Assembly (NCBI GenBank): GCA_002748425.1
Contig: PDSJ01000016.1
Location: 91,289 to 155,288 of the forward strand
Source of the DNA: a candidate division KSB3 bacterium
GTDB taxonomy: Bacteria > Moduliflexota > Moduliflexia > Moduliflexales > Moduliflexaceae
Direction of reading: 5' to 3'
DNA length: 64,000 bases
In this document: positions 17,892 to 27,536 of the stretch, piece by piece
How the letters are laid out: each line of letters begins with the position of its first letter
Numbering within the stretch: the stretch's first letter is position 1
Program-made: the position numbers and the translations under genes
The notes under the pieces: model-generated
Database searches by the model: none
The model's input: the letters and a program-made list of their open reading frames with translations, nothing else
What the model was told of the DNA's origin: nothing

Positions 17892-18506
17892 ATGCTCATT
17901 CAAAGAACTGGCGAGCTTCAGCATTTGACGGTTGGCGAACATTCAAAATATAAAAACGTTGTCTTCTCCGGAGACGAGAAAATCGAACTGACCAATGACA
18001 AAAAGCTCCCTTTTAAAATCCTGAAGGGTGACAGCTCATCGTATTTATACGTCGATCTGTTTGCGATAAATTTTGGTTACAAGGAACGCTTGAAAAAACG
18101 TGACAGTACCGGCTGGACGAAAATCTATTATGGCTGCTCCCGGGCGGTTCGTGATGAGATTCTGTTTTTAAGTGAAGATGAAATTATCGAAATGTTTTCC
18201 AAAGATAACTGCCATCACCAATCCTGCCAATACTGGTCAAATCCGACGGGACTGACCGACCGACGCTATGCCTTCAATTGTATTCTGGCCCGTTATCGTA
18301 CGATGAATCATATCGGCCTCAAAGAGGGCTTTACACTGGAGGAAGTTGGCCGTATTTACGCCTGCACCCGTGAGCGTATCCGTCAGATCGAGGAAAAGGC
18401 TCTACGACGTATGCGGCACAAATCGCGTATCGACCGGTTCAAAATTTTCAAAGAAAAAGTGCTCAATTATAATGATTACACCTACGGGAAGTTCCAAACG
18501 TCTTAA
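17892..18506 (+). CDS. Sigma-region-4-like regulator, N-terminal half unknown
   Basis: 204 residues. The C-terminal part reads [20 protein letters not shown] followed by [11 protein letters not shown], an almost canonical sigma-70 region 4 that binds -35 boxes. Regions 2 and 3, needed for a working sigma factor, are absent; the first ~140 residues are not recognised and contain several Cys and His (DNCHHQSC). It may be an anti-sigma-like competitor, a -35-binding regulator, or a structural relative. The ATG at 17892 is preferred over that at 17880, which overlaps its own GGGAGGA ribosome site. It lies 29 bases after rseC in one unit. Confidence 0.75.
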   Translation: MLIQRTGELQHLTVGEHSKYKNVVFSGDEKIELTNDKKLPFKILKGDSSSYLYVDLFAINFGYKERLKKRDSTGWTKIYYGCSRAVRDEILFLSEDEIIEMFSKDNCHHQSCQYWSNPTGLTDRRYAFNCILARYRTMNHIGLKEGFTLEEVGRIYACTRERIRQIEEKALRRMRHKSRIDRFKIFKEKVLNYNDYTYGKFQTS

Positions 18507-18521
18507 CGCTACACACAGATC

Positions 18522-18559
18522 AAAAAAGCCTCTGAGTAACAATTCAGAGGCTTTTTTTC
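18522..18559. terminator. Bidirectional rho-independent terminator
   Basis: A-run, 8-bp stem GCCTCTGA/TCAGAGGC with an 8-base loop, T-run. It serves the sigma-like gene on plus and the BMP operon on minus, whose last stop is at 18600. Confidence 0.95.
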
Positions 18560-18599
18560 TGTGATACAAAGGGCCTTCAGCCCAGACAGACCTGAGTGC

Positions 18600-19583
18600 T
18601 TATTCCTCGCCTTCCGGTTTCAGAATGTCTCCAGACACGATTCCCTCTCGTGCTGTTGCCACAGCGTCTTTCATGTTCTGTGTTGCAGACTCAGAGAACA
18701 TCACATCGATAATGCCTTCACTCAAGCCGGACGTTATCACATCGGCTTTCAGCTCTCCTTTGATAAATTTACCAACGACAAAGAGATAGAGCTGATCGTA
18801 TTTATAAATCACACTGCCGGGGATCATTTTCGGATCAGTGGCGTTTTGGTTGCTGGCGAAACCAATAAATTTTTTCCCGGCGTCCTGAGCAGCCATGAGA
18901 GTTCCTAAACCAGCCTGATTCGCATAGGCAAACAAGACATCAGCCCCACCTTCAATCATGGAAACACCGATTTCCTTGCCTTTGGCAATATCCGACCAGG
19001 AATTTGCATAGGCTCGAATTGCCTTCTTAAAATTCGGGTTGACGCTTTTCGCACCAGCAGTGACACCATTAAGTGTATCGATCATCAACGGATTGGGGAA
19101 GCCGCCCATTTCGCCGATAATGCCGGATTCAGTCAACAGACCGGCCAACACACCGGCAAGGTAGCCGCTTTCCCACTCGCGAATAGTGACGCCACTCAGG
19201 TTGTTCCCATTTGTTTTAGCGCCATTAACGATCAAATAATGAGTATCGGGATACAAAGGTGCAATCGTTTCGGCGGCATTATCAAACTGCGTTCCAGCGG
19301 CAATCACCAGATCGTAGCCTCGCTCACCATAATTTCGAAAGGTGGATTCAAAATCAGATTGCTGAACGTTTTCAATATATTCGATGTTTGTGCCAAGCTG
19401 TTCATTACACGCCAGCAAGCCACTGTAGTTTGTCGCATTCCAGCTCTGATCGTTAATTGGACCAGGCAGAACAAGAACAGCTTTATAATCTTTTGTTGCC
19501 TTGGCATCAGCAGCTCCAGCCGTTGCGAGCAACATCACACAAACAAACATGACAACAGGCCCAACAATGTTAGAGTATTTCAT
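18600..19583 (-). CDS. BMP-family ABC importer substrate-binding protein
   Basis: 327 residues with a signal peptide (VVMFVCVMLLATAGAADA) and no lipobox Cys. VLVLPGPINDQSWNATNYSG and YDLVIAAGTQFDNAA are typical of the BMP/PnrA/Med family, which binds nucleosides, purines or similar ligands. ATG 19583 follows AAGGAGGA. It is the last gene of the ATPase-permease-permease-binding protein operon, the reverse of the more common order with the binding protein first. Exact ligand is not deducible. Confidence 0.92.
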   Translation of the reverse strand: MKYSNIVGPVVMFVCVMLLATAGAADAKATKDYKAVLVLPGPINDQSWNATNYSGLLACNEQLGTNIEYIENVQQSDFESTFRNYGERGYDLVIAAGTQFDNAAETIAPLYPDTHYLIVNGAKTNGNNLSGVTIREWESGYLAGVLAGLLTESGIIGEMGGFPNPLMIDTLNGVTAGAKSVNPNFKKAIRAYANSWSDIAKGKEIGVSMIEGGADVLFAYANQAGLGTLMAAQDAGKKFIGFASNQNATDPKMIPGSVIYKYDQLYLFVVGKFIKGELKADVITSGLSEGIIDVMFSESATQNMKDAVATAREGIVSGDILKPEGEE

Positions 19584-19676
19584 ATATGTCCTCCTTAGGT
19601 GAATTGGTGAATACGTTGTTAACGTCCTCTGAAAGACTTCCATAGTGTATCCATCTTACAACGACAAGAAAAAAAA

Positions 19677-20594
19677 TCACTTTTTTTCATACGGAATACT
19701 CAAGGACGCCGGAGCAACAGATTTGCGGCTTAACATGAGAGTTGCACAAATCGTCACGACATACGGAGACGCTAAAAGGAGTTCGTATGGAATAATTGTA
19801 ATTCCAGTGGTCAGTATCCGAGTCGAGAGCGCATCGGCAATGCCGAAGATCAAGGTCGCCATCATGATTCGCACAGGATGCCATCCTCCGAAAATTACCG
19901 CAGAAAAGGCGATAAAACCGCGCCCGCTGATAATATTGTTTGTAAACACGTTCAAATAGGCTAACGAATAAAAAGCGCCGCCGAGTCCGGCCATCGCCCC
20001 GCTGATTAACATCCCGGTATAGCGCAGACGATAGACATTTAAGCCGGCGGAAGCAACCACGTCCGGTTTCTCTCCGGCCGAGCGGATTTCCAGGCCGAAT
20101 GATGTGTGATACAAGATGTAATACGCAAGCAGTACGAGTACGCCTGCGAGATAGACCATAAGGTTATGCTTAAAGAAAATATCTCCTAAATAAGGAATTT
20201 GAGAGAGAAGTGGCAGCGGAATCTTTTGAAAGGGACTGATTGTAATCGGCAGCAGAGGAATTCCGAAGATGACTCGATAAAGATACATCGTCATCCCGGC
20301 AGTCAAAATATTGATCGCGATTCCGCTCACAACCTGATTCACCTTAAAGCTGATCGTCAATAAGGCGTTTAACAGAGCGAGCACAAGCCCGACAGCAATT
20401 GCTGCAAGCAGACCGACGCAGAGATTTTTCGTAAAATGAGCGGCCACAAATCCTCCCCAGGCACCGGCGAGCATCATGCCTTCGATACCGATATTGAGCA
20501 CTCCCGAACGTTCAGCGTAAAGCTCACCCAGTGCGGCGATCAACAAAGGTGCTGCCAGCCCGATGCCCGCGGCAAGTAAATTGACCAAAAACAT
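19677..20594 (-). CDS. BMP-type ABC importer permease 2
   Basis: 305 residues, about eight to ten membrane segments. ELYAERSGVLNIGIEGMMLA near the start and the EIRSAGEKPDVVASAGLNV loop match the second permease of BMP/nucleoside and branched-type importers. ATG 20594 is used; a TTG eight codons upstream is also in frame and neither has a good Shine-Dalgarno. It follows permease 1 by 93 bases that contain a direct repeat GACGCGTG. Confidence 0.92.
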   Translation of the reverse strand: MFLVNLLAAGIGLAAPLLIAALGELYAERSGVLNIGIEGMMLAGAWGGFVAAHFTKNLCVGLLAAIAVGLVLALLNALLTISFKVNQVVSGIAINILTAGMTMYLYRVIFGIPLLPITISPFQKIPLPLLSQIPYLGDIFFKHNLMVYLAGVLVLLAYYILYHTSFGLEIRSAGEKPDVVASAGLNVYRLRYTGMLISGAMAGLGGAFYSLAYLNVFTNNIISGRGFIAFSAVIFGGWHPVRIMMATLIFGIADALSTRILTTGITIIPYELLLASPYVVTICATLMLSRKSVAPASLSIPYEKK

Positions 20595-20687
20595 ATCGTT
20601 AAAGACGCGTGTCCGCAAGACGCGTGAAAACCTTCTTCAAATGCAGAAGCTATGAAAAACTCTTTACACGTTTCGCAGACGACACCG

Positions 20688-21794
20688 TTACTCTGTTGAG
20701 GTTTGCGTTCGCGCCGTCAGCTTTTTGCTTTGGCGCTGCGCCACCATTCCTTGAATATAATATGAGATCAGAACAAAAATGACGACAAAGCCCTCGATCA
20801 TGGTAATCGCGCTTGTCGGCACCTTTGAGGTCTGCTGAATAATATTTGCGCCGACTTTTAAAAAACCAAAGAACAGGGAGGCCAGGACGATTCCGATCGG
20901 ATTTGTGTACGCCAGCAGGGCGATAATCGTCCCCTCTCCGCCGATATTCGGTGAGAAGCCCTGAATGAGAATATGCTGTACTCCGTTAATCTCGATAAAC
21001 CCGGCCACACCGGCAAAAACACCGGTCAGCAGCATTGTCACGATCAAAACCTGCTTTGTCTGAATTCCCGCATATTCAGCGGCTTCTCCATTTAAACCGA
21101 CAGCCCTGATTTTGAAGCCGAGCGTCGTCTTTATCAGGAGAAGATAAAATACAGCAACAAAGAGCAAGGCAAGCACCAGTCCCCAATGCAGGCGGCTGCG
21201 GGAAAACATCAGAGGGATATAGGCCTGCTTCGGAATCGGATCGCTTTGCGGATAGGCCCCCAGTTGCTCTTTAATCGGGCCATTGACCATGAAATTAATA
21301 ATTTGAAAGGCGACATAATTGAGCATGATGGTAATGATAATCTCATTTGCGTTGAATTTGGCTTTCAGCCAGCCAGCCAATCCGCTCCAAAGCCCGCCTG
21401 CTAAGGCGCTTAGGAGAAAAGCCAATACGAGAATTCCTGCCGTGCCCAGGCCGGCAAATTTAAGCGAGACGAGCACCGCTGCCAATGCTCCCATATAGAG
21501 CTGTCCGTCAGCTCCGATATTAAACAAACCTGCATGAAACGCAAAGGCAAAAGACAGAGCGCTGAGCATCAAGGGGGTCGCCTTGACAAAAATTTCTCCG
21601 ATCGAATACGGGTCCTTAAGGGTCATCAGCAACATGGTTTTATAAATCTGCAAGGGATTCAGTTTAAGCAGCAACAGCATCAAGCCGCCACAGATAAAGG
21701 CCAGCAGAATCGAGCTGATCGGATAGAGCCACATCGAAAACCTGTACTGGTCTTTGCGGAGAATGACTGTTTTAATGCGTGCAATACATCCCAT
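20688..21794 (-). CDS. BMP-type ABC importer permease 1
   Basis: 368 residues with eight or more membrane segments. FNIGADGQLYMGALAAVLV and KIRAVGLNGEAAEYAGIQ are the characteristic loops of YufP-like permeases. Its ATG lies 3 bases after the ATPase stop, and AAGG immediately precedes it, so it is probably translated by coupling. It pairs with permease 2 to form the transmembrane pore. Confidence 0.93.
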   Translation of the reverse strand: MGCIARIKTVILRKDQYRFSMWLYPISSILLAFICGGLMLLLLKLNPLQIYKTMLLMTLKDPYSIGEIFVKATPLMLSALSFAFAFHAGLFNIGADGQLYMGALAAVLVSLKFAGLGTAGILVLAFLLSALAGGLWSGLAGWLKAKFNANEIIITIMLNYVAFQIINFMVNGPIKEQLGAYPQSDPIPKQAYIPLMFSRSRLHWGLVLALLFVAVFYLLLIKTTLGFKIRAVGLNGEAAEYAGIQTKQVLIVTMLLTGVFAGVAGFIEINGVQHILIQGFSPNIGGEGTIIALLAYTNPIGIVLASLFFGFLKVGANIIQQTSKVPTSAITMIEGFVVIFVLISYYIQGMVAQRQSKKLTARTQTSTE

Positions 21795-21797
21795 ACC

Positions 21798-23327
21798 TTA
21801 GTCTCTTACCCCCGCCATCAGAAGGCCGATCTCTTCAATCGTGGCTTCCTCGGCATCAAATATTTTCAAAATCTGTCCCTGATACAAGACCCCGATACGA
21901 TCTGATAAGCCGAAGACTTCCGAAAGTTCAGTGGAAATCAGCAGAACGGATTTTCCTTTATCCCGATATGCCATAATCACGCGATGGACATATTCGATCG
22001 CTCCGATATCCAGTCCGCGCGTCGGCTGAAATGCGATCAGAAGCTGCGGATCGAGCGACAGCTCACGCGCAACGACAACTTTCTGCTGATGGCCGCCGGA
22101 AAGATTCTTGACTTTTGAGTCGGGAGACGGGACTTTGATCGTATAATCCTCGATCAAACTCTGTGCGTTTTTCAGTGTGGCTTCGTGATTGATAAAATAT
22201 CCGCTTGCATACGGGGGATGGTAAAAATTTTTCAACAGGAGATTTTCACGAACCGACATTTCCAGAATCAGGCCGGTTTTCTGCCGATCCGAGGGGATAA
22301 AACCAACGCCGCACTCGTGAATGTCTCGTGCGCTCAAGCGGCTGATCTCTGTCGCGCCGACATAAATCTGTCCTGAGTCCGCCTTGAGCAGACCGGAAAG
22401 GACATTCGCCAATTCCTCCTGTCCATTCCCGCTCACTCCGGCAATCCCCAGGATTTCACCGCATTGAATCGAAAACGAAAGGTCTTTCAACAACGCTTTT
22501 TCGTGACGATGACTCACAGAGACGTTCTCGACCCGCAGACCTGTTTGCCTGGCAGGGGGCGTTGTACTCTTTTGCACCGTGAAAGAAATCTCCCGGCCAA
22601 CCATCATCCGGGCCAGCTTGTTGGCGTCGGTCTCTCTTCTATGCACTGTTCCGATCAGTTTTCCATCCCGAAGCACCGTAATTCGATCGGTGATTGCCAT
22701 AACTTCATGCAGTTTGTGGCTAATGAAAATTACCGAATTTCCGGATTGGACAAAATGACGCAGAATTTTGAACATTTCCGCGCTTTCCTGAGGTGTCAGC
22801 ACCGCAGTCGGCTCATCCATAATCAACAGCTTTGCGTCACGATAAATGGATTTCAGGATTTCTACCTTTTGCTGAACGCCAACAGGCAGATCTTTGACAT
22901 AAGCCCAGGGATTGATCTGAAAGCCAAGCTGCTTTGACAAATCAAGAATATCGGCAGCGGCTTGCTGCAACTTCAGACGTCCTTTCTGTGAGGCGAGACC
23001 CAAAACCAGATTTTCGACAACCGTGTGGGTGGGGATCAGCATAAAGTGCTGATGCACCATTCCGATTCCATGAGCAATCGCCTGCTTCGGCGAGTGAATT
23101 TTGATCGGGCGTCCATTGATCACAATCTCACCCCGGTCTGGTTCACACAGGCCGTAAAGGATATTCATCAGGGTTGTTTTCCCAGCTCCATTTTCCCCCA
23201 GAATCCCTAAGACCTCACCATGCTTGACGGCCAGGTCAATCGCATCATTGGCGATAAGCTGAGAAAAATATTTTGAGATTCCTCGCATTTCGAGGAAATA
23301 TGCATCGTGTTTCATCTTGGTTTCCAT
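21798..23327 (-). CDS. BMP-type ABC importer ATPase (double cassette)
   Basis: 509 residues with two nucleotide-binding domains. First: Walker A GENGAGKTT, Walker B LLIMDEPTAVLTP. Second: degenerate P-loop GVSGNGQEE, signature NLSGGHQQKVVVARELS, with QPTRGLD replacing Walker B, as in the ribose/nucleoside importer class. ATG 23327 is chosen because AAAGGA precedes it; in-frame starts ten codons upstream and four downstream are possible. First gene of the four-gene import operon. Confidence 0.94.
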   Translation of the reverse strand: METKMKHDAYFLEMRGISKYFSQLIANDAIDLAVKHGEVLGILGENGAGKTTLMNILYGLCEPDRGEIVINGRPIKIHSPKQAIAHGIGMVHQHFMLIPTHTVVENLVLGLASQKGRLKLQQAAADILDLSKQLGFQINPWAYVKDLPVGVQQKVEILKSIYRDAKLLIMDEPTAVLTPQESAEMFKILRHFVQSGNSVIFISHKLHEVMAITDRITVLRDGKLIGTVHRRETDANKLARMMVGREISFTVQKSTTPPARQTGLRVENVSVSHRHEKALLKDLSFSIQCGEILGIAGVSGNGQEELANVLSGLLKADSGQIYVGATEISRLSARDIHECGVGFIPSDRQKTGLILEMSVRENLLLKNFYHPPYASGYFINHEATLKNAQSLIEDYTIKVPSPDSKVKNLSGGHQQKVVVARELSLDPQLLIAFQPTRGLDIGAIEYVHRVIMAYRDKGKSVLLISTELSEVFGLSDRIGVLYQGQILKIFDAEEATIEEIGLLMAGVRD

Positions 23328-23433
23328 AAGATCCTTTACACAGAGAAGAGTCATCAAGCCTTTCCTGCTGTTCGCCGCTTATAGTGTTCCTTGTAAGAAA
23401 TGGTCAAGAGAAAAGTGTTCTCATTATAAAGTG

Positions 23434-25071
23434 CTACGGCAGTCGAGGATCAAGACTCTGAGATCCCAGGATCTCATGACGGACACCACAGCCTGCAACC
23501 CGTCCCTGTTTGAGAACCAGGACATGGCTGACCGCGTCAGGCATGTCTGTAACATGATGAGTCACATACATAATATTGAACGCCCCTTGTCCACAGAGAC
23601 GGTCCAGCAGAGTGAGAATCTGCGTTCGATGTCCGGCGTCAAGGCCCTGACAGGGCTCGTCCAGAACGACAAGTCGGGGATCCTTTACGAGAGCCCGTGC
23701 TAACAGAACCATGCGCTGTTCTCCGGCTGATACTGCGCTCAAAGGACGTGTACGAATGCGCTCGAGGCCCAGAACTGAAATCCAGGTATCAGCGGCAGCG
23801 CGTTGGTCAGAAGTGGGATGCCGATATAAACCGACAGAGTCGTGGAAACCGGAACAGACCACCGCATAGCAGGTCGTATGGCCGTGATAGTAGATAAGCA
23901 GCTCTGGTGAGAGCCAGCCGATTTGCCGCTTCAGGTCCCAGATACTTTCGCCGGACCCCCGTTGTATTCCGAGAATTTTCAGGTCATTGGCGTAGGCCTG
24001 TGGATTGTCCCCCAGAATCAGACTCAAGAGTGTGCTTTTGCCGGCTCCGTTATGCCCGAGCACAGCCCAATGTTCATCGGAATTCATTGTCCAGTCAATA
24101 TGATGCAGCACCTCAATCTGCCCGTAGTGAACAGAAACCTTCTTCATCTCGACAAGAGGACCATCAAGCTGTGATCGCGGCTTTTGCGGGAGAGATGGAA
24201 AATTGAATTCAGGTTCAGGGAAAGAGGACTGAGGTGGAGCCGTCATGGAGCGCAGAAAATCCGTCTTTGGAATTGAAGCTCTCTCGCCCTGTGCCATCAC
24301 CCTGCAATCCTTGACACAGAGGAGATGTGTCAAGCCCTCAAGGATTTCATCGCTTCGGGATGTCAGCAGCAAGATATGCAGACCGTTATATGTGAAAAGC
24401 TCTTCGATGGCCTCCCGTAACAAGCTTCTTGACGCAGTATCCAGGCCACTGAACGGATCATCGAGTATCAGCAGCTCGGGTGATTGCATGAGTGCTCTGG
24501 CAATCATCACTTTACGGGCCTCACCGTGGGAGAGATGAATAATCTTCCGAGCCAGCAGATATTCGATCCCCAGAAGCTTGACAGCGTTATCGCGTCTCTG
24601 TTGATACAGCGCTTCAGGCCGTCTTAAAGGCGTGACTTCAAAGGGGGAGCGGTGTTCGATGCTTTTCCCTGTCAGAAGCTCTGAAACGACAGGAGCATCT
24701 TGCCCTTCGAAGCTTTGCCAGCGAGCCTGATGGTAGGCGGCATGGCGACAAAGCAATGCTTTATGCGCTTCTGCTGAAACTCGAAGGATTTCCCCGGGTT
24801 TGAGGTAAGACCGGCCGTGTTGCCTATCCTTACTGAAAAAATATTGAATACGCCCCTGAACAAGAGGAACTTTACGGCAAAGAGCATCAGCCAGAGTCGA
24901 TTTTCCAGAGCCGGTGGCCCCGATAATTCCCCAATGCTGCCCTTTCTGAATTTTCCAGTCTGTCGAGTGGAACGACAAGTGATCAGCGATACGTATCGTG
25001 ATCTTATGAACTGTGATCAAGGGCTCGTCCACAGGACTCAGGGAATGTAAATTCGTCCGACAGGACTGCAT
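23434..25071 (-). CDS. ModF-like double ABC ATPase
   Basis: 545 residues with two complete cassettes: GATGSGKST / HLSHGEARKVMIARAL / LILDDPFSGLD, then GHNGAGKST / SAGEQRMVLLARAL / VVLDEPCQGLD. No membrane segments. This matches ModF/PhrA-type soluble ATPases, of uncertain role, sometimes linked to molybdate uptake; no mod genes are nearby. Its start overlaps the end of the GH57-like gene by 34 bases, which suggests coupled expression. A soluble ABC-F-like function in translation is less likely because the linker signature is absent. Confidence 0.85.
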   Translation of the reverse strand: MQSCRTNLHSLSPVDEPLITVHKITIRIADHLSFHSTDWKIQKGQHWGIIGATGSGKSTLADALCRKVPLVQGRIQYFFSKDRQHGRSYLKPGEILRVSAEAHKALLCRHAAYHQARWQSFEGQDAPVVSELLTGKSIEHRSPFEVTPLRRPEALYQQRRDNAVKLLGIEYLLARKIIHLSHGEARKVMIARALMQSPELLILDDPFSGLDTASRSLLREAIEELFTYNGLHILLLTSRSDEILEGLTHLLCVKDCRVMAQGERASIPKTDFLRSMTAPPQSSFPEPEFNFPSLPQKPRSQLDGPLVEMKKVSVHYGQIEVLHHIDWTMNSDEHWAVLGHNGAGKSTLLSLILGDNPQAYANDLKILGIQRGSGESIWDLKRQIGWLSPELLIYYHGHTTCYAVVCSGFHDSVGLYRHPTSDQRAAADTWISVLGLERIRTRPLSAVSAGEQRMVLLARALVKDPRLVVLDEPCQGLDAGHRTQILTLLDRLCGQGAFNIMYVTHHVTDMPDAVSHVLVLKQGRVAGCGVRHEILGSQSLDPRLP

Positions 25072-27233
25072 GAGAGATTTCCCCTGTGATCTTCCGCCTC
25101 GACATAGTAACGTATATCGCCGGATCCGCTCGGCAAAATCGTCTGATAGCAGTTGGCAATGAGACTCGGGCTGGTACGTGAAGGATAGGGGCCTTTGTCC
25201 GTCAGCGTTCTCCAGCGTTTATTGCTGCCGTCGGCATCATAACAACACAAGCGCGCTTTTTTGACACCGGAAACATCATAAATAAAGGTCGTTACGGTGG
25301 CTTCCGGCGGAGCATCCCGTAAATTGCCGTGGGGAGCCCATGTCTTTCCGCCCGGATTTGTGGGGCGCACCCATGGGACAAAGATCGTTGGTCCAGTTTG
25401 ATCGAGGCTGTTCTTAACACGTTCAGCTAACGCGTGCCTCAGCATCGAGATCCCTTCGTTTGCCGCATTCGTGACCTGAATATCCCATGCTTCCTGCCCA
25501 GTCCAGTACCAGTAACAACTGGTTTCAGCCATATACAGAAGCCGTTTGACCAAGGCCGGCAGTTCTGCACCGTCTTGAAGATCTTCCAGCGTATGAACAG
25601 CATTCTGAAATGCCGTCAACACGGCCCAACTGTTAAGGTCAGGAGAATATTCCTGCTCTGCCAAAGAAAACCATTTGCTAAACTGGGGGTCTCCATGATC
25701 AGCTCCGGCCCAGGAACCGGGTTCAAGATGGACGCTATTTTCGGGATCAACCGGGAATCTGTCAAGATAGTCTCTGATGCTAATCAGTTGGAAACGTGGA
25801 TCCGTTTTACACATTTCCACCAATCTCCCGGTATTGCACGTATAGTAACTTTCTGCTCCGCCGCCGTGATTATCACCGTCGGAATGCAGGACAAAGAAAG
25901 GTGGGTGTTCCGGGTCAAAGCGGTTGCTTTTAACGATCTGATCGTAAATCTGTCCCATCACCATCTCATACTGCAACGCACCATAACCACCGCGAGCATC
26001 TTCGTTTCCCAGATAACGCTCTGCGGGAATGCCGATGATGTCACTACGCACGCCGTTGTGATCAGTATAGGACAGCATGCAAGGTTTCAGCAGGGTTGGA
26101 GAGATCTTACCCGGAGCCCAGATGCAATGCAGCTGCAGCCAGTCCCCGACTGCCGGATTCTCTTGATCCGCTGGATTCGGAGCCAGCATCCCTTCCTCTG
26201 TCCCGGAATACGGATAGTCTTTGCAGGCACGAAAATGATGAATGGAATCGTAAATAACCGCATTGACTCCGGCTTTTTTCAGCGCGGGAATCATATGGGG
26301 CGCAAATGCCGTTTCCGGCGGAAATAAAATATCAGCAGCATCAACACCGAAATTTTCTCGGATAATGTCACGATGCATTTCGATTTGACCGATAATATCC
26401 CGCTCTGGAATCAATGCCATCAACGGATGGAAATGGCCGAAGGCAGTAAAATCAATCCGGGGATTTCCGCAGGCTGTTTTGGCTTGAGCCATATCCCGCA
26501 GCTCATCCTTCCAGGCTCCAAAAGCGCCATGACCGCGACCGGTTTCCGCACAGCGGTTTAACTGTTCAATCAGTGTTCCCGACCAGCTTGTGGAAAGCCC
26601 GGCATGAGGCAGGCCGCCGGAAATATACTGACGCACTGCTGCCGGAATGAAACGCGTGTAGGGCCCCACCCGCTCTCCAAAAATGTCGTCTTTTCCCTCG
26701 TCCCAGGCGTCTCTATCTATGGTATCATAATAGGGTTGATGCATATGCTTATGAATTCCGAAATATATAACAGGACTGGGCGTGTTTTCAGACATAACAC
26801 AGCATTGAGAGGGGGATTCCTGCTGCTCGTCGCTGGAGTCCTCAGGCTCTGCATCGGGAGCCGGCACCGCTCCGTCGTCTTGCGGCTGCGCGGAAAATGC
26901 CTGTTGGGAGACGCTCTCTCTGACCGGAAGTTGGCGGTGCTCGATAATCCAGTCCTGCGGCCCGGCAGCACTGATATCCTCACGGCAGCAGCCTTCAATC
27001 TGTAAATACACCGTACCGAAATGATAGGATTCTGCTGGAATCGTAAAGCGGTAGATTTCCGCTTTTTCACGATGCACATACTCGTCTTTGATGATCCATT
27101 CCCATCCGTCTTCGTGGCGTAAAATAACCTGTGCAAAAGGGACCTCACCATCGGTCTCCATCACCACATGAAAACCTCTCCCGACTTCTGCATATTCGGG
27201 CAACTCAACCTTTACAATCCTCGTGAACACCAT
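25038..27233 (-). CDS. Glycoside hydrolase family 57-like protein
   Basis: 731 residues. An N-terminal beta-sandwich (about 1-85) and an acidic linker precede a GH57-type catalytic domain beginning IYFGIHKHMHQPYYDTIDRD. LFPPETAFAPHMIPALKKAG contains the Glu expected as nucleophile and HSDGDNHGGG is a likely second active-site region. A C-terminal beta domain (about 620-731) resembles a polysaccharide-binding or chaperone-type sandwich. GH57 enzymes act on alpha-glucans as amylases, branching enzymes or galactosidases; substrate unknown. No signal peptide, so cytoplasmic. GGAGGAG precedes the ATG. Confidence 0.88.
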   Translation of the reverse strand: MVFTRIVKVELPEYAEVGRGFHVVMETDGEVPFAQVILRHEDGWEWIIKDEYVHREKAEIYRFTIPAESYHFGTVYLQIEGCCREDISAAGPQDWIIEHRQLPVRESVSQQAFSAQPQDDGAVPAPDAEPEDSSDEQQESPSQCCVMSENTPSPVIYFGIHKHMHQPYYDTIDRDAWDEGKDDIFGERVGPYTRFIPAAVRQYISGGLPHAGLSTSWSGTLIEQLNRCAETGRGHGAFGAWKDELRDMAQAKTACGNPRIDFTAFGHFHPLMALIPERDIIGQIEMHRDIIRENFGVDAADILFPPETAFAPHMIPALKKAGVNAVIYDSIHHFRACKDYPYSGTEEGMLAPNPADQENPAVGDWLQLHCIWAPGKISPTLLKPCMLSYTDHNGVRSDIIGIPAERYLGNEDARGGYGALQYEMVMGQIYDQIVKSNRFDPEHPPFFVLHSDGDNHGGGAESYYTCNTGRLVEMCKTDPRFQLISIRDYLDRFPVDPENSVHLEPGSWAGADHGDPQFSKWFSLAEQEYSPDLNSWAVLTAFQNAVHTLEDLQDGAELPALVKRLLYMAETSCYWYWTGQEAWDIQVTNAANEGISMLRHALAERVKNSLDQTGPTIFVPWVRPTNPGGKTWAPHGNLRDAPPEATVTTFIYDVSGVKKARLCCYDADGSNKRWRTLTDKGPYPSRTSPSLIANCYQTILPSGSGDIRYYVEAEDHRGNLSCSPVGRIYIP

Positions 27234-27536
27234 ACGCTAGGCTCCTCCATGTATGCAGAGGCTCTCCGACAACAGGCCGTGTCCGAATTCTCTGCTCGAA
27301 AAGCGTTGATCATCAGGCTATCGCTCTTAGCAGCATTGACTTAAAGAACCATATACTAACGGACAGAAGAGCTTGTAAAGGAAAAACACAGGGGAAAGCC
27401 CGGAACAAAGAAAATTTATCCGTTAAAGACGATAATTTTTGTTGTAAAATGCTGCATCCCCTGGATCATGGCCCAAAAGAATAATGACAATGGAAAACAG
27501 CAGGCATTGCTTCGTAACGGGGAGGCAGGGAAACAG
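27234..27536. other. Divergent intergenic region, GH57-like and glycosyltransferase genes
   Basis: 303 bases with no gene. An in-frame ATG at 27468 would extend the glycosyltransferase by 23 residues but has no ribosome site. A weak plus-strand promoter (TTAAAG, 16 bases, TAAAAT, about 27422-27449) is possible. Confidence 0.35.
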
